DNA of 64,000 bases from Glycomyces fuscus (GCA_002529455.1 NYMS01000038.1:124001-188000); one strand, 5' to 3'; numbered from the stretch's first letter, positions 34,710 through 43,688 are shown. Notes: generated by a model not told the origin, from the letters alone. Numbers and translations are program-made.

Positions 34710-35301
34710 CGTTTGTCCCTCCTCTCCGTAGCGGGACAGCACGACCAGGGAAGCACGTACGGAACCGAACACGGGCCGGGCGCCGGACCGGGGAGACCCG
34801 GCGGGCGCCCGGCCCGCCCGCCGTTCCCGGCCGGTCCGCGGCGCCCGCGGTTCCTCTTCCCGGCCGTCCCGCTGCGGGGCGCCCTCGCCATGCTGGGGGT
34901 GTACGCCCCGGGCGGCGCGGCACAGGCGGTCGGCATGCTCCCCGGACCGAGGGGTGCCGCCGACCAGGCCGACGCGTCGGGTGTCGGCTGCGTGCCGATC
35001 TTCCTCCTGGCCGCGACCGGTTGCGGTGTGCCGGCGGTCTCCCGCCCGCGACGGCGCGCGGTACACCGGGGCCGTGCCGCACTCGGGGCCCCGCCCGCGC
35101 CGTGACCTCGGCGAACCCGCGGGCCGCCGCGTGGCCGGCCGGCTCCGGGAGCACCGTGGTCTCCGGGCGGGATGACCCGTGTACCCTCGGGGAGGGCTGG
35201 TCAGCCCCCGCCCCCGTCACGCCCCGTGCCCCGCGCCGTCCGCCGGTCGCGGCGCTCAGGCGTGCGCTCGGGGAGCCGGGATCACGAACGGGAGGCATGC
35301 T
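34710..35301. other. Long intergenic region before thyX
   Basis: About 590 bases with no gene that I can support on either strand. Reading frames here are Arg/Pro/Gly-rich and lack start signals. TACCCT at 35180-35185 could be the -10 box for thyX. It may contain a decayed gene, but I could not recognise one. Confidence 0.4.
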
Positions 35302-36099
35302 GTGAAGAGGGTCGAGCCGCAGGTCCGTCTGGTGGCGCGTCCGCAGGTGGACTACGACGCCGTCGCCGACTACCTCAAGGAGGTCGGCGGGGAGGCGTGG
35401 CTGGAGCGGTTCGACCGCGGTGAGCTCGACGCCCACCTCAACGACCCCCAGAACCTCGCCGAGTTCGCCGGGCGCCTGTGCTACCGCTCCTGGGAGCCGG
35501 GCCTGAACCCCAACGTGACCCGGGTGCGCACCGACCAGGACGCCTACCTCGGCAACATCCTGGCCAGCATGCACGGCTCCGTCCTGGAGCACATCAGCTT
35601 CAGCTTCGTGCTGCACAACGTCTCGCGCGTGCTCACCCACGAGCTCATCCGCCACCGTCCGGGCGTGGCCGTCTCGCAGGAGTCCCTGCGCTTCGTGCGC
35701 CTGAGCGACCTGCCGTTCTGGTTCCCCGACTGGGCGGAGGAGGACCCCGAGCTGATGGAGCGCGCCACCGCGATGCTCCGCCAGATGGAGGAGTTCCAGC
35801 TCTGGATGGCCGACCACTTCGGCCTGGACGACGAGGGCGTCAAGTTCGCCGAGAAGAAGCACAAGACCTCCTTCATGCGCCGCTTCGCACCCGAGGGCGT
35901 GGCCACCGGCCTGGTGTGGACCGCGAACGTGCGCACCCTGCGCCACACCCTGGAGGCGCGCACCGCGCCCGGCGCGGAGGAGGAGATCCGCCTGCTGTTC
36001 GACCTCATCGGCCGGACCCTGCAGGAGGAGGCCCCCGCGCTCTTCGGCGACTACGAGGTCCAGGACGGCGCCTGGGTGCCGAGGTACCGCAAGGTCTGA
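35302..36099 (+). CDS. thyX: Flavin-dependent thymidylate synthase, variant ThyX
   Basis: Makes dTMP from dUMP using methylene-tetrahydrofolate and FAD. The 265-residue protein carries the ThyX core, with the signature region HELIRHRPGVAVSQESLRFV near residue 118. The classic motif is RHR-x7-S; here one extra residue gives RHR-x8-S, a form I know from a divergent ThyX branch. VLEHISFSFVLHNVSRVLTHE just before is typical. GGGAGG lies 6 bases before GTG 35302. A clear terminator follows. Whether it is the main thymidylate synthase or a second copy cannot be told from this window. Confidence 0.88.
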   Translation: MKRVEPQVRLVARPQVDYDAVADYLKEVGGEAWLERFDRGELDAHLNDPQNLAEFAGRLCYRSWEPGLNPNVTRVRTDQDAYLGNILASMHGSVLEHISFSFVLHNVSRVLTHELIRHRPGVAVSQESLRFVRLSDLPFWFPDWAEEDPELMERATAMLRQMEEFQLWMADHFGLDDEGVKFAEKKHKTSFMRRFAPEGVATGLVWTANVRTLRHTLEARTAPGAEEEIRLLFDLIGRTLQEEAPALFGDYEVQDGAWVPRYRKV

Positions 36100-36113
36100 G
36101 CTTTCCCGGACAG

Positions 36114-36140
36114 GGCCCGCCCCCACGGGGCGGGCCTTTT
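36114..36140 (+). terminator. Rho-independent terminator of thyX
   Basis: 10-bp perfect stem GGCCCGCCCC/GGGGCGGGCC with a CAC loop, followed by TTTT. Confidence 0.85.
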
Positions 36141-36621
36141 CGCGCGTGCAGGAAACCGGGATTCCCTTTCCCCTCAGGCGCGCCGACCGCCGCGCCGCGG
36201 CGCGGCCGTTCCCGTTCGGCACCGCGCGCGGAGGCGGTCGTGCCGCCGGTCCCGCGCGGAATTCGCGGCGGCGGAAGACGCCCCGCTCTCGTGGTGTCCC
36301 TGCCCTCCGGGGAGATCCGCCCGTTCTGGAACCCCGCCCCGCCGGGGTACGTATCTTTCCGGAGATAACACCACCTAACCGGGCGATCGGTGTGTCCCTT
36401 CCGAAGAGTCGGAAAGCATACTTTTGTGCATTTTCCTTCCCCGGCGCTTTCCCCCTGTTCCGTTCCGGGTAGCGGTTGGCCGAAACCACCCGTGGAATCG
36501 GTCTGGGTCTGGTCTTTGCGGTGACAGGGGGTCAGTATGTTCGGGGCGGCTTCGCCGTATCGGTGATATGGGCGGGCCGATCCTCCGGAAAAAGTGTGGA
36601 ACGGAAATGGAGGCAATCGGA
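36141..36621. other. Intergenic region with AT-richer promoter-like patches
   Basis: About 480 bases without a supported gene. It includes an inverted repeat TATCT-TTCCGG-AGATA near 36353-36368, AT-richer runs at 36415-36440, and TTTGCGG and CAGTATGTTC near 36515-36545 that may form the promoter of the small secreted protein. Confidence 0.4.
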
Positions 36622-36939
36622 ATGAGGGCTCTCGTGTCCGCCGCGGCGGCACTCGCGTTCGCGGTGGGCGGGACCGTGACGGGCGCCGCTCCGGCGTACG
36701 CCGCGACCGGCGAGGTCGTGGTGTTCACGACCGAGCTCGAGGAGCTGCGGCACTACCCCGACCCCCCGTCGGGCAGTTGCCACAGGCTTCCCGAGACCGC
36801 ACACGTCCTGGTCAACCTGACAGATGCGAACGTGCGTATGCACGCCGGTCCGGGCTGCTTCGGGCCGGGCGTCGTGGTCGCTCCGGACCGGGGCTGGCAC
36901 GCTCCGCCCAGCGGGATGTTCAGCTTCTCGGTGGCCTGA
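36622..36939 (+). CDS. Small secreted protein of unknown function
   Basis: A 105-residue protein with a clear signal peptide (MRALVSAAAALAFAVGG... ending APAYA-A near residue 28), so the mature part of about 77 residues is exported. The mature part has two Cys (SCHRLPE and PGCFGPG) that may form a disulfide, and reads like a small beta-rich extracellular domain. GGAGG lies 8 bases before ATG 36622, which makes it preferable to ATG 36607. It precedes the biosynthetic cluster by 290 bases on the same strand; a link to it is possible but not shown. Confidence 0.68.
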   Translation: MRALVSAAAALAFAVGGTVTGAAPAYAATGEVVVFTTELEELRHYPDPPSGSCHRLPETAHVLVNLTDANVRMHAGPGCFGPGVVVAPDRGWHAPPSGMFSFSVA

Positions 36940-37230
36940 CCCCCACCGGCCCCGCGTCCGCCGCGCGGTGGACGCGGGGCCGGCCGCCGACCGCGCGGCG
37001 CTCGGGCGGCAGTGCGGCCGCAGGGGAGAAATCGCCATGAAGGCGCGCATTTCCTTCTCTCGCCGCGGGTGGCAACAGGTCCGTTTCCGAGTTTTCGGAC
37101 TCAGGAACCGGTTCTCTTCTTTGACGATTTCGGCGCGGTGTCCGAGTGTGGTGGACAAGCGCGTGATCGGTGCGTTCCGTGATTTCACGGGGCACCGCCG
37201 TGAAGAGGAAGGGAAAGGTGCCCGTACGTT

Positions 37231-38244
37231 ATGCTGCACACCCTCATCGTCGGTCTGGGCAGATCGGGAGAAGGGCTGCACCTGCCGTCGCTGGCCAAGG
37301 CGCGGGCCCAGGACCCCGCCCTGTTCGCCCCGGGGCCGGTGATGGGGCTCGACCCGTTCCGCGCTCCGGCTGAGGGAGTCCTCACGGTCGACTCCCCGGA
37401 GGAGGCGGCCCGCTGCGCGCCGCCCTCGCACACCGTGGTCCACCTGTGCACGCCGCCGCACCTGCGCTCCGGCCCGCTGGAGCACCTGGCCCGCCTCGGC
37501 TACCGCATGGTCGTCGTGGAGAAGCCGCTGGCCCTGGACCTGGTGGACCTGGCCGCCGTCGCCCGGCTGAGGCGGCGCTGGGAGCTGGACCTGACCGTCA
37601 CCACCCAGTGGCTGGACAGCGCGCTCACGCGGCGGCTGCACACCGCGGTGCAGGGACGCGCCTTCGGCGACCTGCGCACCATCACGGTCCTGCAGAACAA
37701 ACCCCGCTTCACCCGCACCGCCGAGGTGCCGGGCCATCCCACCGCCTTCGACGTGGAGGTCCCGCACGCGCTGGCCGTGGTGATCAGCCTGGCCGGGGGA
37801 GCCTACGTCACCGCGGCCTCCCTGGAGGACATGGTCACCGACCAGTCCCGGCTGCCCGGACTGGGTCGGGCCCGGATCGACCTGGCGCACCACTGCGGGG
37901 TGCGCAGCCGGATCGACTCGGACCTGACCTCCCCCGTCCGCGAGCGCCGCATCGTGCTGGAGTTCGACCGCGCCGTGCTCACCGGCCACTACCCGTGCAG
38001 CGCGGCCGACCACACCGCCCAGCTGTCGGTGGACGCCACCGGGCACCGGACCTTCCACTCGGTCTTCGCCGACGACGCCCTCCCCGCCTTCCTCCGCGCC
38101 GCCTACGCCCGCTACGGCCGCTCCTTCCGCGGCCCCGGCACGCTCCCGGTCCAGGTCGAGGCGGTCCGGCTGCTCAACGAGGCCAAGAGGCTGTGCGCGG
38201 CCGACGTCCGCGGGCAGGAGGTGGGCAGTGCCGTCGGTGTCTGA
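37231..38244 (+). CDS. Gfo/Idh/MocA-family oxidoreductase (cluster gene 1)
   Basis: NAD(P)-dependent dehydrogenase of 337 residues, expected to oxidise a hydroxyl of a sugar, cyclitol or related polyol. The N-terminal Rossmann fold starts HTLIVGLGRSGEGLHLPSL (G-x-G-R-x-G). The family EKP motif is VVEKPLAL with Lys98, which normally contacts substrate and cofactor. FDVEVPHALAV near residue 172 corresponds to the D-x3-H catalytic region. ATG 37231 is preceded by a purine-rich stretch. It overlaps the next gene by 17 bases. The pairing of Gfo/Idh with DegT enzymes recalls kanosamine, streptidine and actinamine pathways. The substrate is not known. Confidence 0.88.
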   Translation: MLHTLIVGLGRSGEGLHLPSLAKARAQDPALFAPGPVMGLDPFRAPAEGVLTVDSPEEAARCAPPSHTVVHLCTPPHLRSGPLEHLARLGYRMVVVEKPLALDLVDLAAVARLRRRWELDLTVTTQWLDSALTRRLHTAVQGRAFGDLRTITVLQNKPRFTRTAEVPGHPTAFDVEVPHALAVVISLAGGAYVTAASLEDMVTDQSRLPGLGRARIDLAHHCGVRSRIDSDLTSPVRERRIVLEFDRAVLTGHYPCSAADHTAQLSVDATGHRTFHSVFADDALPAFLRAAYARYGRSFRGPGTLPVQVEAVRLLNEAKRLCAADVRGQEVGSAVGV

Positions 38245-39133
38245 ACACACCCCTCCGGCGCTCGCCGGTATCGGCGACGAGGCCGCGCCCGGCCTCGACG
38301 GGCAGCTCGCCGCCCTCGACGAGCTGGGCTGGAACCGCCTGGAGCTGCGCACCGTCGACGGGACCGCGGTGGCCGCCATGGACGGACGGGCCTTCGACCG
38401 CGCCGCCGGGCGCATCCGCGAGGCCGGTGCCGAGGTGGTCGCCGTCGCCTCCCGCATCGCCGACTGGTCCCGGCCCGCCAGCGGGGACTTCGCCCTCGAC
38501 CTGGCCGAACTGGACGTCCTGGCCCGGCGCTGCGCGGCGCTGGACACCCGGCTGGTCCGGATCATGTCCTACCCCCGCGGAGGGCTCCCCGAGGCCGAGT
38601 GGGGGCGGCGCGTCCGCGACCGGCTGCGCGAACTGGCCCGCCGCGCCGAGGACGCGGGCCTGGTGCTGGTGCACGAGAACTGCGCGGGCTGGGCCGGGGA
38701 CCGCGCCGACCGCGCCCTGGAACTGCTGGCCGAGGTGGACAGCCCGGCGCTGCGGCTGCTGTTCGACACCGGCAACGGCGTCGCCCACGGCTACTCCGCT
38801 CCAGCGATGCTGCGCGACCTCGTCGGCCACGTGGCGCACGTCCACGTCAAGGACGCGGTCACCGCACCCGGCGGCCGGGTCGGCTACGTCCTCCCCGGGC
38901 GGGGGGAGGCCGGAACCGCCGAGTGCCTGCGGCTGCTGGCCGCGCACGGCTACCGCGGAACACTGTCCATCGAACCCCACCTGCACCTGCGCCCGCACCT
39001 GCGGGTCTCGGGCGCGGACCCCGGCCGCGGCGACCGGACCGCCTTCGTCGCCTACGGACGCGCCCTGGAGGAACTCGTGGCCGGCACCTGGCCCGCAGGG
39101 GACGGCGCCCCACGCGCGGAGGGGGTCCGGTGA
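38228..39133 (+). CDS. Sugar phosphate isomerase/epimerase-like TIM barrel (cluster gene 2)
   Basis: A 301-residue protein of the xylose-isomerase-like/AP-endonuclease-2 superfamily, which includes IolE (inosose dehydratase), IolI, hydroxypyruvate isomerase and the AsbF/QuiC dehydroshikimate dehydratases. Metal-binding residues are visible in order: Glu in VLVHENCAGWAGD, Asp in LLFDTGNG, His in HVAHVHVKD and Glu in SIEPHLHL. So it is probably an active metal-dependent isomerase or dehydratase. The start at GTG 38228 overlaps gene 1; its stop overlaps gene 3 by 4 bases. Together with two Gfo/Idh enzymes it hints at inositol-like chemistry, but aromatic (protocatechuate-type) chemistry is equally open. 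Confidence 0.85.
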   Translation: MPSVSEHTPPALAGIGDEAAPGLDGQLAALDELGWNRLELRTVDGTAVAAMDGRAFDRAAGRIREAGAEVVAVASRIADWSRPASGDFALDLAELDVLARRCAALDTRLVRIMSYPRGGLPEAEWGRRVRDRLRELARRAEDAGLVLVHENCAGWAGDRADRALELLAEVDSPALRLLFDTGNGVAHGYSAPAMLRDLVGHVAHVHVKDAVTAPGGRVGYVLPGRGEAGTAECLRLLAAHGYRGTLSIEPHLHLRPHLRVSGADPGRGDRTAFVAYGRALEELVAGTWPAGDGAPRAEGVR

Positions 39134-40413
39134 CCGCCGCGCTCACCCCCGCCGACCGCGACCTGCTGCTGCGGCTGCTGGAACTGCCCACCGCAGGACC
39201 GCTGGAGACCGGTTTCGACGCTCCCCCGCCGTGCCTGCGCGAGGCGCAGCTCCTCTACGCCCGCGCCGCCGCCGGAGCGGGGTTCGACGTCGTGCGCCAC
39301 GCCCCGGCCGACCCCGCCGACATGGACCGCCCGGACGTCCCGGCCCCGGTCCGCGAGGCCCTGGCCCGCCCCGGCTTCCTCGACTGCCAGCCCAGCCTGG
39401 TGCTGCGGCTGGGCCCCGAACTGCCCGCCGAGCGCACCGTGATGTTCAACGTGCACCTGGACACGGTCGCCGGGCGGCAACCGGTCGGCTTCGACGGCGA
39501 GCGCTTCCACGGGCGCGGCGCCATCGACGCCAAGGGCCCGGCGGTGGCACTGCTGGCCGGGGTGCGCGCCGCCCGCGAGCGCGACCCCGCCGTCGGCCGC
39601 GACGTCGCGGTGCTCGTCCAGGCCGTGGCCGGGGAGGAGGGCGGCGCCATGGGGACGTTCGGCACCCGGCCGCTGGTCGAACGCGGCCACACCGGCCGCC
39701 TCAACGTCTTCTGCGAGCCCACCCGGATGCGGTTCCTGCCGCGCAGCACGGCGGCGATGACCGCGCGGGTCTCGGTCCGCGGGGACGACGCGATCGACGA
39801 CCGCCCGCACACCGGGCACAACGCCTCCGTCCTGCTGGGCTACCTGGCCCAGCACCTGGGCCGCGCCCTGGACGCGCACGCCCGCGGCGGCGCGGTGTGC
39901 CTGGCCGGACTGCACACCGGCACCCTGCACAACAGGGTCTACGGCAGCGGGTCGCTGCTGCTCAACCTGGCCTACACCGACGCCGCCGCGGGGCGCGCCC
40001 TGGAGCGGGCGCTGACCGACGCGCTCGACGAGGGGCTGGACGCCTTCACCAAGGACTTCGCCGCCACCGCGCTGTTCGCCCGTACCGCCGCCGACGCGCG
40101 CGCCCTCACCCGCCTGGAGTGGCCCAAACGCGGCCTGCCCGCGCTGGACGACCGCGACCCCTGGGGACACGCCCTGCTGCGCCGCGCCGGAATCGCCCCG
40201 TGGCCCGCGGACGAACCGGCCTTCACCTGCGACGCGATCTGGATGGCCGGGGTGGCCGGAGCCGGCACCGTCGTGCTGGGCCCCGGCGACCTGGCCGCCA
40301 ACAACGCGCACGCCGACGGCGAGTTCGCGCGCGCCGACGAACTCGACGGGTTCGCCGACGCGGTGGCCCGCGTCGTGACCGCCTTCACCGACCACACGAA
40401 CGGACGGACGTGA
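39130..40413 (+). CDS. M20-family amidohydrolase/deacylase (cluster gene 3)
   Basis: Zinc-dependent hydrolase of the ArgE/DapE/carboxypeptidase family, 427 residues. Catalytic features are intact: VHLDTV with His109 and Asp111, HGRGAIDAKGPAVALL around residue 135, and AVAGEEGGAMG with Glu169-Glu170. The insert after residue 220 is the lid/dimerisation domain, and VLGPGDLAANNAHADGE near the end supplies the last metal His. In a biosynthetic setting it would remove an N-acyl protecting group or cleave an amide. It is joined by 4-bp overlaps to genes 2 and 4, so it belongs to this operon. Confidence 0.88.
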   Translation: MTAALTPADRDLLLRLLELPTAGPLETGFDAPPPCLREAQLLYARAAAGAGFDVVRHAPADPADMDRPDVPAPVREALARPGFLDCQPSLVLRLGPELPAERTVMFNVHLDTVAGRQPVGFDGERFHGRGAIDAKGPAVALLAGVRAARERDPAVGRDVAVLVQAVAGEEGGAMGTFGTRPLVERGHTGRLNVFCEPTRMRFLPRSTAAMTARVSVRGDDAIDDRPHTGHNASVLLGYLAQHLGRALDAHARGGAVCLAGLHTGTLHNRVYGSGSLLLNLAYTDAAAGRALERALTDALDEGLDAFTKDFAATALFARTAADARALTRLEWPKRGLPALDDRDPWGHALLRRAGIAPWPADEPAFTCDAIWMAGVAGAGTVVLGPGDLAANNAHADGEFARADELDGFADAVARVVTAFTDHTNGRT

Positions 40414-41549
40414 ACACCACCTCCTACGCCCCGCTCCAGGCCCCACCGCAAGAGGGCACCGTGCGGGTACGCCACGACGACCTGGTCGCCCTCGCCGCCG
40501 GGGTGTTCGCCGCCCGCGGCCTGCCCCCCGCCCGGGCGGCCGAGGCGGCGCGCGCGCTGTGCCACGGCGACCTCGCCGGACCGCGCTCGCACGGCCTGGC
40601 CAACCTGACCCGCCTCTACCTGCCGCTGCTCGACGAGGGCAGGGCCGACCCCGCCGCCGAGCCGCGCGTCCTCGCCGACCTCGGCGCCGCCGTGCTCTGG
40701 GACGCCCGACGGGCCCTGGGCCTGTGGGCGGCGAGCGAGGCCATGGACCTGGCCGCCGACCGCGCCGCACGCCACGGCATCGGGCTGGTGTCCGTGCGCG
40801 GCGGCACACACCTGGGCTGCGCCGGGTACCACGCGCTGCGCGCGGCCGAACGCGGCATGGTGGGCATGGTGGCCAGCAACTGCGGCCGCCAGCGCATCGC
40901 CCGGCCGCCCGGCGGCGCGGTCGCGATGCTGGGCACCAACCCGCTCAGCGTCGCGGCCCCGGCGGGGGAGCACCCCCCGTTCCTGCTCGACATGAGCACC
41001 ACGGCCGCGCCCACCGGTCGGATCCGCCAGGCGGCCAGGGAGGGCCGCGCCCTGCCCGAGGGCCTGCTCTGCGACGACACCGGGGCGCCCGTCACCGACC
41101 CCTCCGCCTTCGACGCCGGGCGGGCGCACCTGATGTGGCTGGGCGGCGACGCGGGCCGCTACAAGGGCTTCGGCCTCGGACTCATGGTGGAGGTGCTCTC
41201 CGCTCTGGTCCCGGGGGCCGGCCCGGGCCCCCACCCCGACGCCCTCGACGGGGACGGCGGCCCGAGCGGACGCGACGACGACATCGGCTTCTTCGTCGCC
41301 GCGATCGCGCCCGACGCCCTGCGGGAGGGTGCCGCCGACGACGCACGGGGGCTGTTCGGCGCGCTGCTGGCCTGCCCGCCCACCGACCCCGCCGCCCCGG
41401 TGCGCTACCCCGGCTGGCACGAGTACCACCGGGCGCGGGAGCTGCGCCTGGGGGGCGTGCCGCTGGAGGCGTCGCTGTACGCCGAGCTGACGGAGCTGGC
41501 CGACCGGACCGGGCTGCCCTTCGAGGCGATGCGGGAGGACGCGCGATGA
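40410..41549 (+). CDS. Ldh2/malate-lactate dehydrogenase-type oxidoreductase (cluster gene 4)
   Basis: A 379-residue NAD(P)H-dependent enzyme of the Ldh2/MDG2 superfamily, which reduces 2-oxo acids, cyclic imines such as piperideine-2-carboxylate, or diketo-sugar acids. The N-terminus has LCHGDLAGPRSHGLANL, with the catalytic HG-x2-SHG pattern. Later come GLVSVRGGTHLGCAGYHALRA, LGTNPLSVAAP, LLDMSTTAAPTGRI and YKGFGLGLMVEVLSAL, all typical. GTG 40410 overlaps the stop of gene 3 by 4 bases, and its stop overlaps gene 5. It makes an unusual partner for M20 and Gfo/Idh enzymes. The substrate cannot be predicted. Confidence 0.88.
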   Translation: MNTTSYAPLQAPPQEGTVRVRHDDLVALAAGVFAARGLPPARAAEAARALCHGDLAGPRSHGLANLTRLYLPLLDEGRADPAAEPRVLADLGAAVLWDARRALGLWAASEAMDLAADRAARHGIGLVSVRGGTHLGCAGYHALRAAERGMVGMVASNCGRQRIARPPGGAVAMLGTNPLSVAAPAGEHPPFLLDMSTTAAPTGRIRQAAREGRALPEGLLCDDTGAPVTDPSAFDAGRAHLMWLGGDAGRYKGFGLGLMVEVLSALVPGAGPGPHPDALDGDGGPSGRDDDIGFFVAAIAPDALREGAADDARGLFGALLACPPTDPAAPVRYPGWHEYHRARELRLGGVPLEASLYAELTELADRTGLPFEAMREDAR

Positions 41550-42478
41550 GCACCCCGCTGCGCACCGGGCTGGTCGGCCTCGGCGTGATCTCCCGCTTCT
41601 ACCTCGGCGCCCTGCGCGCCGCACCCGGCCTGGACCTGGTCGCGGTGTGCGACCGCGACCCCGCGGTGCTCGCCGCCCACCCGGTCGGGGCACGGGGCTA
41701 CACCGACCACGCCCGGATGCTGGACGAGGCGGGCCTGGACGCGCTGGTGGTCACCGCGCCCAACGACGCCCACGCCCCGATCTGCGCCGACGCGCTGCGG
41801 CGCGGGGTGGCCGTGTGCGTGGAGAAGCCGCTCGCGCTGGACGCCGCCCAGGGGGAGGCGCTCGCCGGGCTCGCCCGGGACCGGGGCACGGTGCTGTTCA
41901 CCGCCTTCCACCGCCGGTACAACTCCGCGCTCGCGCGGCTGCGCCGGGAGCTGGCCGGACGGCGGGTGGAGGAGCTGACCGTGCGCTACCTGGAACGGAT
42001 CGAGGAGCACGCCGGAACGGACACCTGGTACCTGGACCCGGCCCGCTGCGGCGGCGGGTGCGTCGCCGACAACGGGCCCAACGCCTTCGACCTGGTGGAG
42101 TGGCTGCTCGGCCCCGCCGAGGCGGTGTCGGCGCACGTCACGCGCGACGCCGCGGGCACCGACCGCGGGGCCGAGGTCGCGCTGCGCGCCGCGGGGGCGC
42201 GCGTTCGCGTCCTGCTCGACTGGTCCCACCCCGGCGAGCGCAAGGACGTCGAGGCGCGTACCGCCGACGGGGCGGTGCTCACGGCGGACATGCTGGAGGG
42301 CCACCCGGGGTTCAAGGACTCCCTGTGGCACGAGTACGTGGGCGTGCTCGCCGACTTCGAGCGGCGGGTGCGCGGCGGCGTGGTCGCGGACCCGGGCGGC
42401 CCGTCCGCTCTGCGGCTGGTCGGGGAGGCCTACCGCCTGGCGGAGTCCGCGGAGCGGGCGGGGGAGGGAGTGCGGTGA
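41546..42478 (+). CDS. Second Gfo/Idh/MocA-family oxidoreductase (cluster gene 5)
   Basis: A 310-residue NAD(P)-dependent dehydrogenase. The Rossmann start is RTGLVGLGVISRFYLGAL, the EKP motif is CVEKPLAL with Lys94, and GGGCVADNGPNAFDLVEWLLG near residue 170 provides the D/N-x3-H/D catalytic stretch. It is shorter and only distantly similar to gene 1, so they are not recent duplicates and probably act on different intermediates. ATGA overlap with gene 4 and GTGA overlap with gene 6. Two dehydrogenases and two aminotransferases in one cluster fit two oxidation-transamination rounds. Confidence 0.88.
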   Translation: MSTPLRTGLVGLGVISRFYLGALRAAPGLDLVAVCDRDPAVLAAHPVGARGYTDHARMLDEAGLDALVVTAPNDAHAPICADALRRGVAVCVEKPLALDAAQGEALAGLARDRGTVLFTAFHRRYNSALARLRRELAGRRVEELTVRYLERIEEHAGTDTWYLDPARCGGGCVADNGPNAFDLVEWLLGPAEAVSAHVTRDAAGTDRGAEVALRAAGARVRVLLDWSHPGERKDVEARTADGAVLTADMLEGHPGFKDSLWHEYVGVLADFERRVRGGVVADPGGPSALRLVGEAYRLAESAERAGEGVR

Positions 42479-42936
42479 ACCCCCGTGAGGACGGTCCCAA
42501 AAGGGACGTCACCGCGACGCTGGTCAAGGTCCTGGTCCACCGCAGGAGCGAACGGGGCATGCGGCTCGAACCCCACGCCAGCCGGTGCGTGCGGGCGGGG
42601 GAGGTGCACGAGCTGGTCGCGACCGACCACACCGAGACCGCCCCGGGAGCCAGGATCGACCGGGTGGGCTTCCTCGGGTTCGCCGAGATCACCAGCGCCG
42701 GGGTGGTGGACCGGGGCGACGAGGTGTGGATCGGCTCCCGCCGGGTGGGGACGGTACTCGGCTTCGACGGCTGCCACATGCCCAACCACTACAACGTGCT
42801 CATCCGGGCCGACCCGCTGCCGACCGGGCGGGACCTGGGGCTGGACGCGGGGGAGCCGCTGGTGTTCCGCCAGGGGGCACCGGTCGCCGCGGCCCCGGCC
42901 GCCGAATCGTTTTCCGAAGAATCCGGTATTTGCTGA
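42475..42936 (+). CDS. Small conserved protein, DUF6917-like (cluster gene 6)
   Basis: A 153-residue protein whose core (residues 10-125) contains KRDVTATLVKVLVHRRSERG, GEVHELVATDHTE, IDRVGFLGFAEIT and GCHMPNHYNVLI. I associate this pattern with the DUF6917 family seen in actinobacterial and proteobacterial biosynthetic loci, but I cannot confirm it here. It has no membrane or signal segment. The conserved His and Cys-His residues (GCHMPNHYN) could bind a metal. The start overlaps gene 5 by 4 bases and no other gene follows for 180 bases, so it ends the first operon. Function unknown. Confidence 0.65.
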   Translation: MNPREDGPKRDVTATLVKVLVHRRSERGMRLEPHASRCVRAGEVHELVATDHTETAPGARIDRVGFLGFAEITSAGVVDRGDEVWIGSRRVGTVLGFDGCHMPNHYNVLIRADPLPTGRDLGLDAGEPLVFRQGAPVAAAPAAESFSEESGIC

Positions 42937-42986
42937 AAATGTCCGATATAAAAAATCAATAGCATCTCCTTATTCTTCTGAACCCC

Positions 42987-43015
42987 TTTTGGGGCAGGTG
43001 TTTCCGCGCTAATAT
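42987..43015 (+). promoter_or_regulatory. Promoter of the EF-hand gene
   Basis: TTTTGG (42987-42992) and TAATAT (43010-43015) with a 17-base spacer, in a distinctly AT-richer stretch (42937-43110). A small inverted repeat, CCCC-TTTT-GGGG, overlaps the -35 box and could act as terminator of the first operon or as an operator. Confidence 0.5.
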
Positions 43016-43120
43016 TCTGGGTGTGGGGAAGGCGCGACCGGGCCCGCCTGGAGGTCCTTTCCTCTGCTCGAATAGAGCATCGTACGTCTGTTTTTCCATA
43101 TTGAGCGAGAGGGAAAATCA

Positions 43121-43648
43121 ATGACGACCGCAACCAAGGCCAGCAGCCGCCTCGAAGAGCGCTTCCGCCTCTGGGACGCCAACGGCAACGGCGCCATCGA
43201 GCGCTCGGACTTCGAGGCCGAGGCGAACGAGATCGTCTCGCGCCTGGGAGCCGAGGGCACCGCCCAGGGCAACGAGCTCAAGACCGCCTACCTGGCCATG
43301 TTCGACCACCTGGCCTCCGCCGCCGGCACCCAGCGCATGAGCCAGGAGCAGTTCGTGCAGGCCGCCGAGCAGGAGATCATCAGCAAGGGCGACGCCGGCT
43401 TCGCCTCGGTCGTCCAGCCGACCATCCAGGCCATCGTCAACGTGCTCGACGTCGACGGCGACGGCGAGATCAGCCCGACCGAGATGCAGAAGTGGTTCGC
43501 GGCCATCGGCATCGACGGCGCCGAGGCCGACCGGGCCTTCTCCGAGCTCGACACCGACGGCAGCGGCAAGCTGTCCACCACCGAGCTGGTCGACGCGGTC
43601 CGCGACTACCACCTCGGCCGCAACGACATCCCCCTCCTCGGGAGCTGA
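43121..43648 (+). CDS. EF-hand calcium-binding protein, calerythrin-like (cluster gene 7)
   Basis: A 175-residue soluble protein with three canonical 12-residue EF loops: DANGNGAIERSD (residues 19-30), DVDGDGEISPTE (110-121) and DTDGSGKLSTTE (144-155). A degenerate fourth lies between the first two. Layout and length match actinobacterial calerythrins, which bind Ca2+ and are thought to buffer or sense it. GAGAGGG precedes ATG 43121. It has its own AT-rich promoter, and a strong hairpin separates it from the next operon, so it may be an insertion into the cluster, not part of the pathway. Confidence 0.92.
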   Translation: MTTATKASSRLEERFRLWDANGNGAIERSDFEAEANEIVSRLGAEGTAQGNELKTAYLAMFDHLASAAGTQRMSQEQFVQAAEQEIISKGDAGFASVVQPTIQAIVNVLDVDGDGEISPTEMQKWFAAIGIDGAEADRAFSELDTDGSGKLSTTELVDAVRDYHLGRNDIPLLGS

Positions 43649-43657
43649 GTCCCTCCG

Positions 43658-43688
43658 CCCCGGCCGCGGCAGACCGCCGCGGCCGGGG
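43658..43688 (+). terminator. Strong hairpin between EF-hand gene and second operon
   Basis: 13-bp perfect stem CCCCGGCCGCGGC/GCCGCGGCCGGGG with loop AGACC, starting 9 bases after the EF-hand stop. The bases after it are ACCGTTT. It ends the EF-hand transcript. Confidence 0.75.

Noticed and set aside
34713-35105. Plus-strand frame before thyX as a gene
   Set aside because: No start signal, biased Arg/Pro composition, and an equally long opposing frame; no recognisable domain.
36622-36939. Small secreted protein as precursor peptide of a RiPP
   Set aside because: It has a classical Sec signal peptide and no nearby RiPP-modifying enzyme such as a cyclodehydratase, lanthionine synthase or SPASM radical SAM protein.
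37446-40409. Apparent N-terminal extension of the Ldh2-type gene by almost 1,000 codons
   Set aside because: The extension covers three well-supported genes in other frames and is low-complexity. GTG 40410 with a 4-bp overlap gives the normal protein length.
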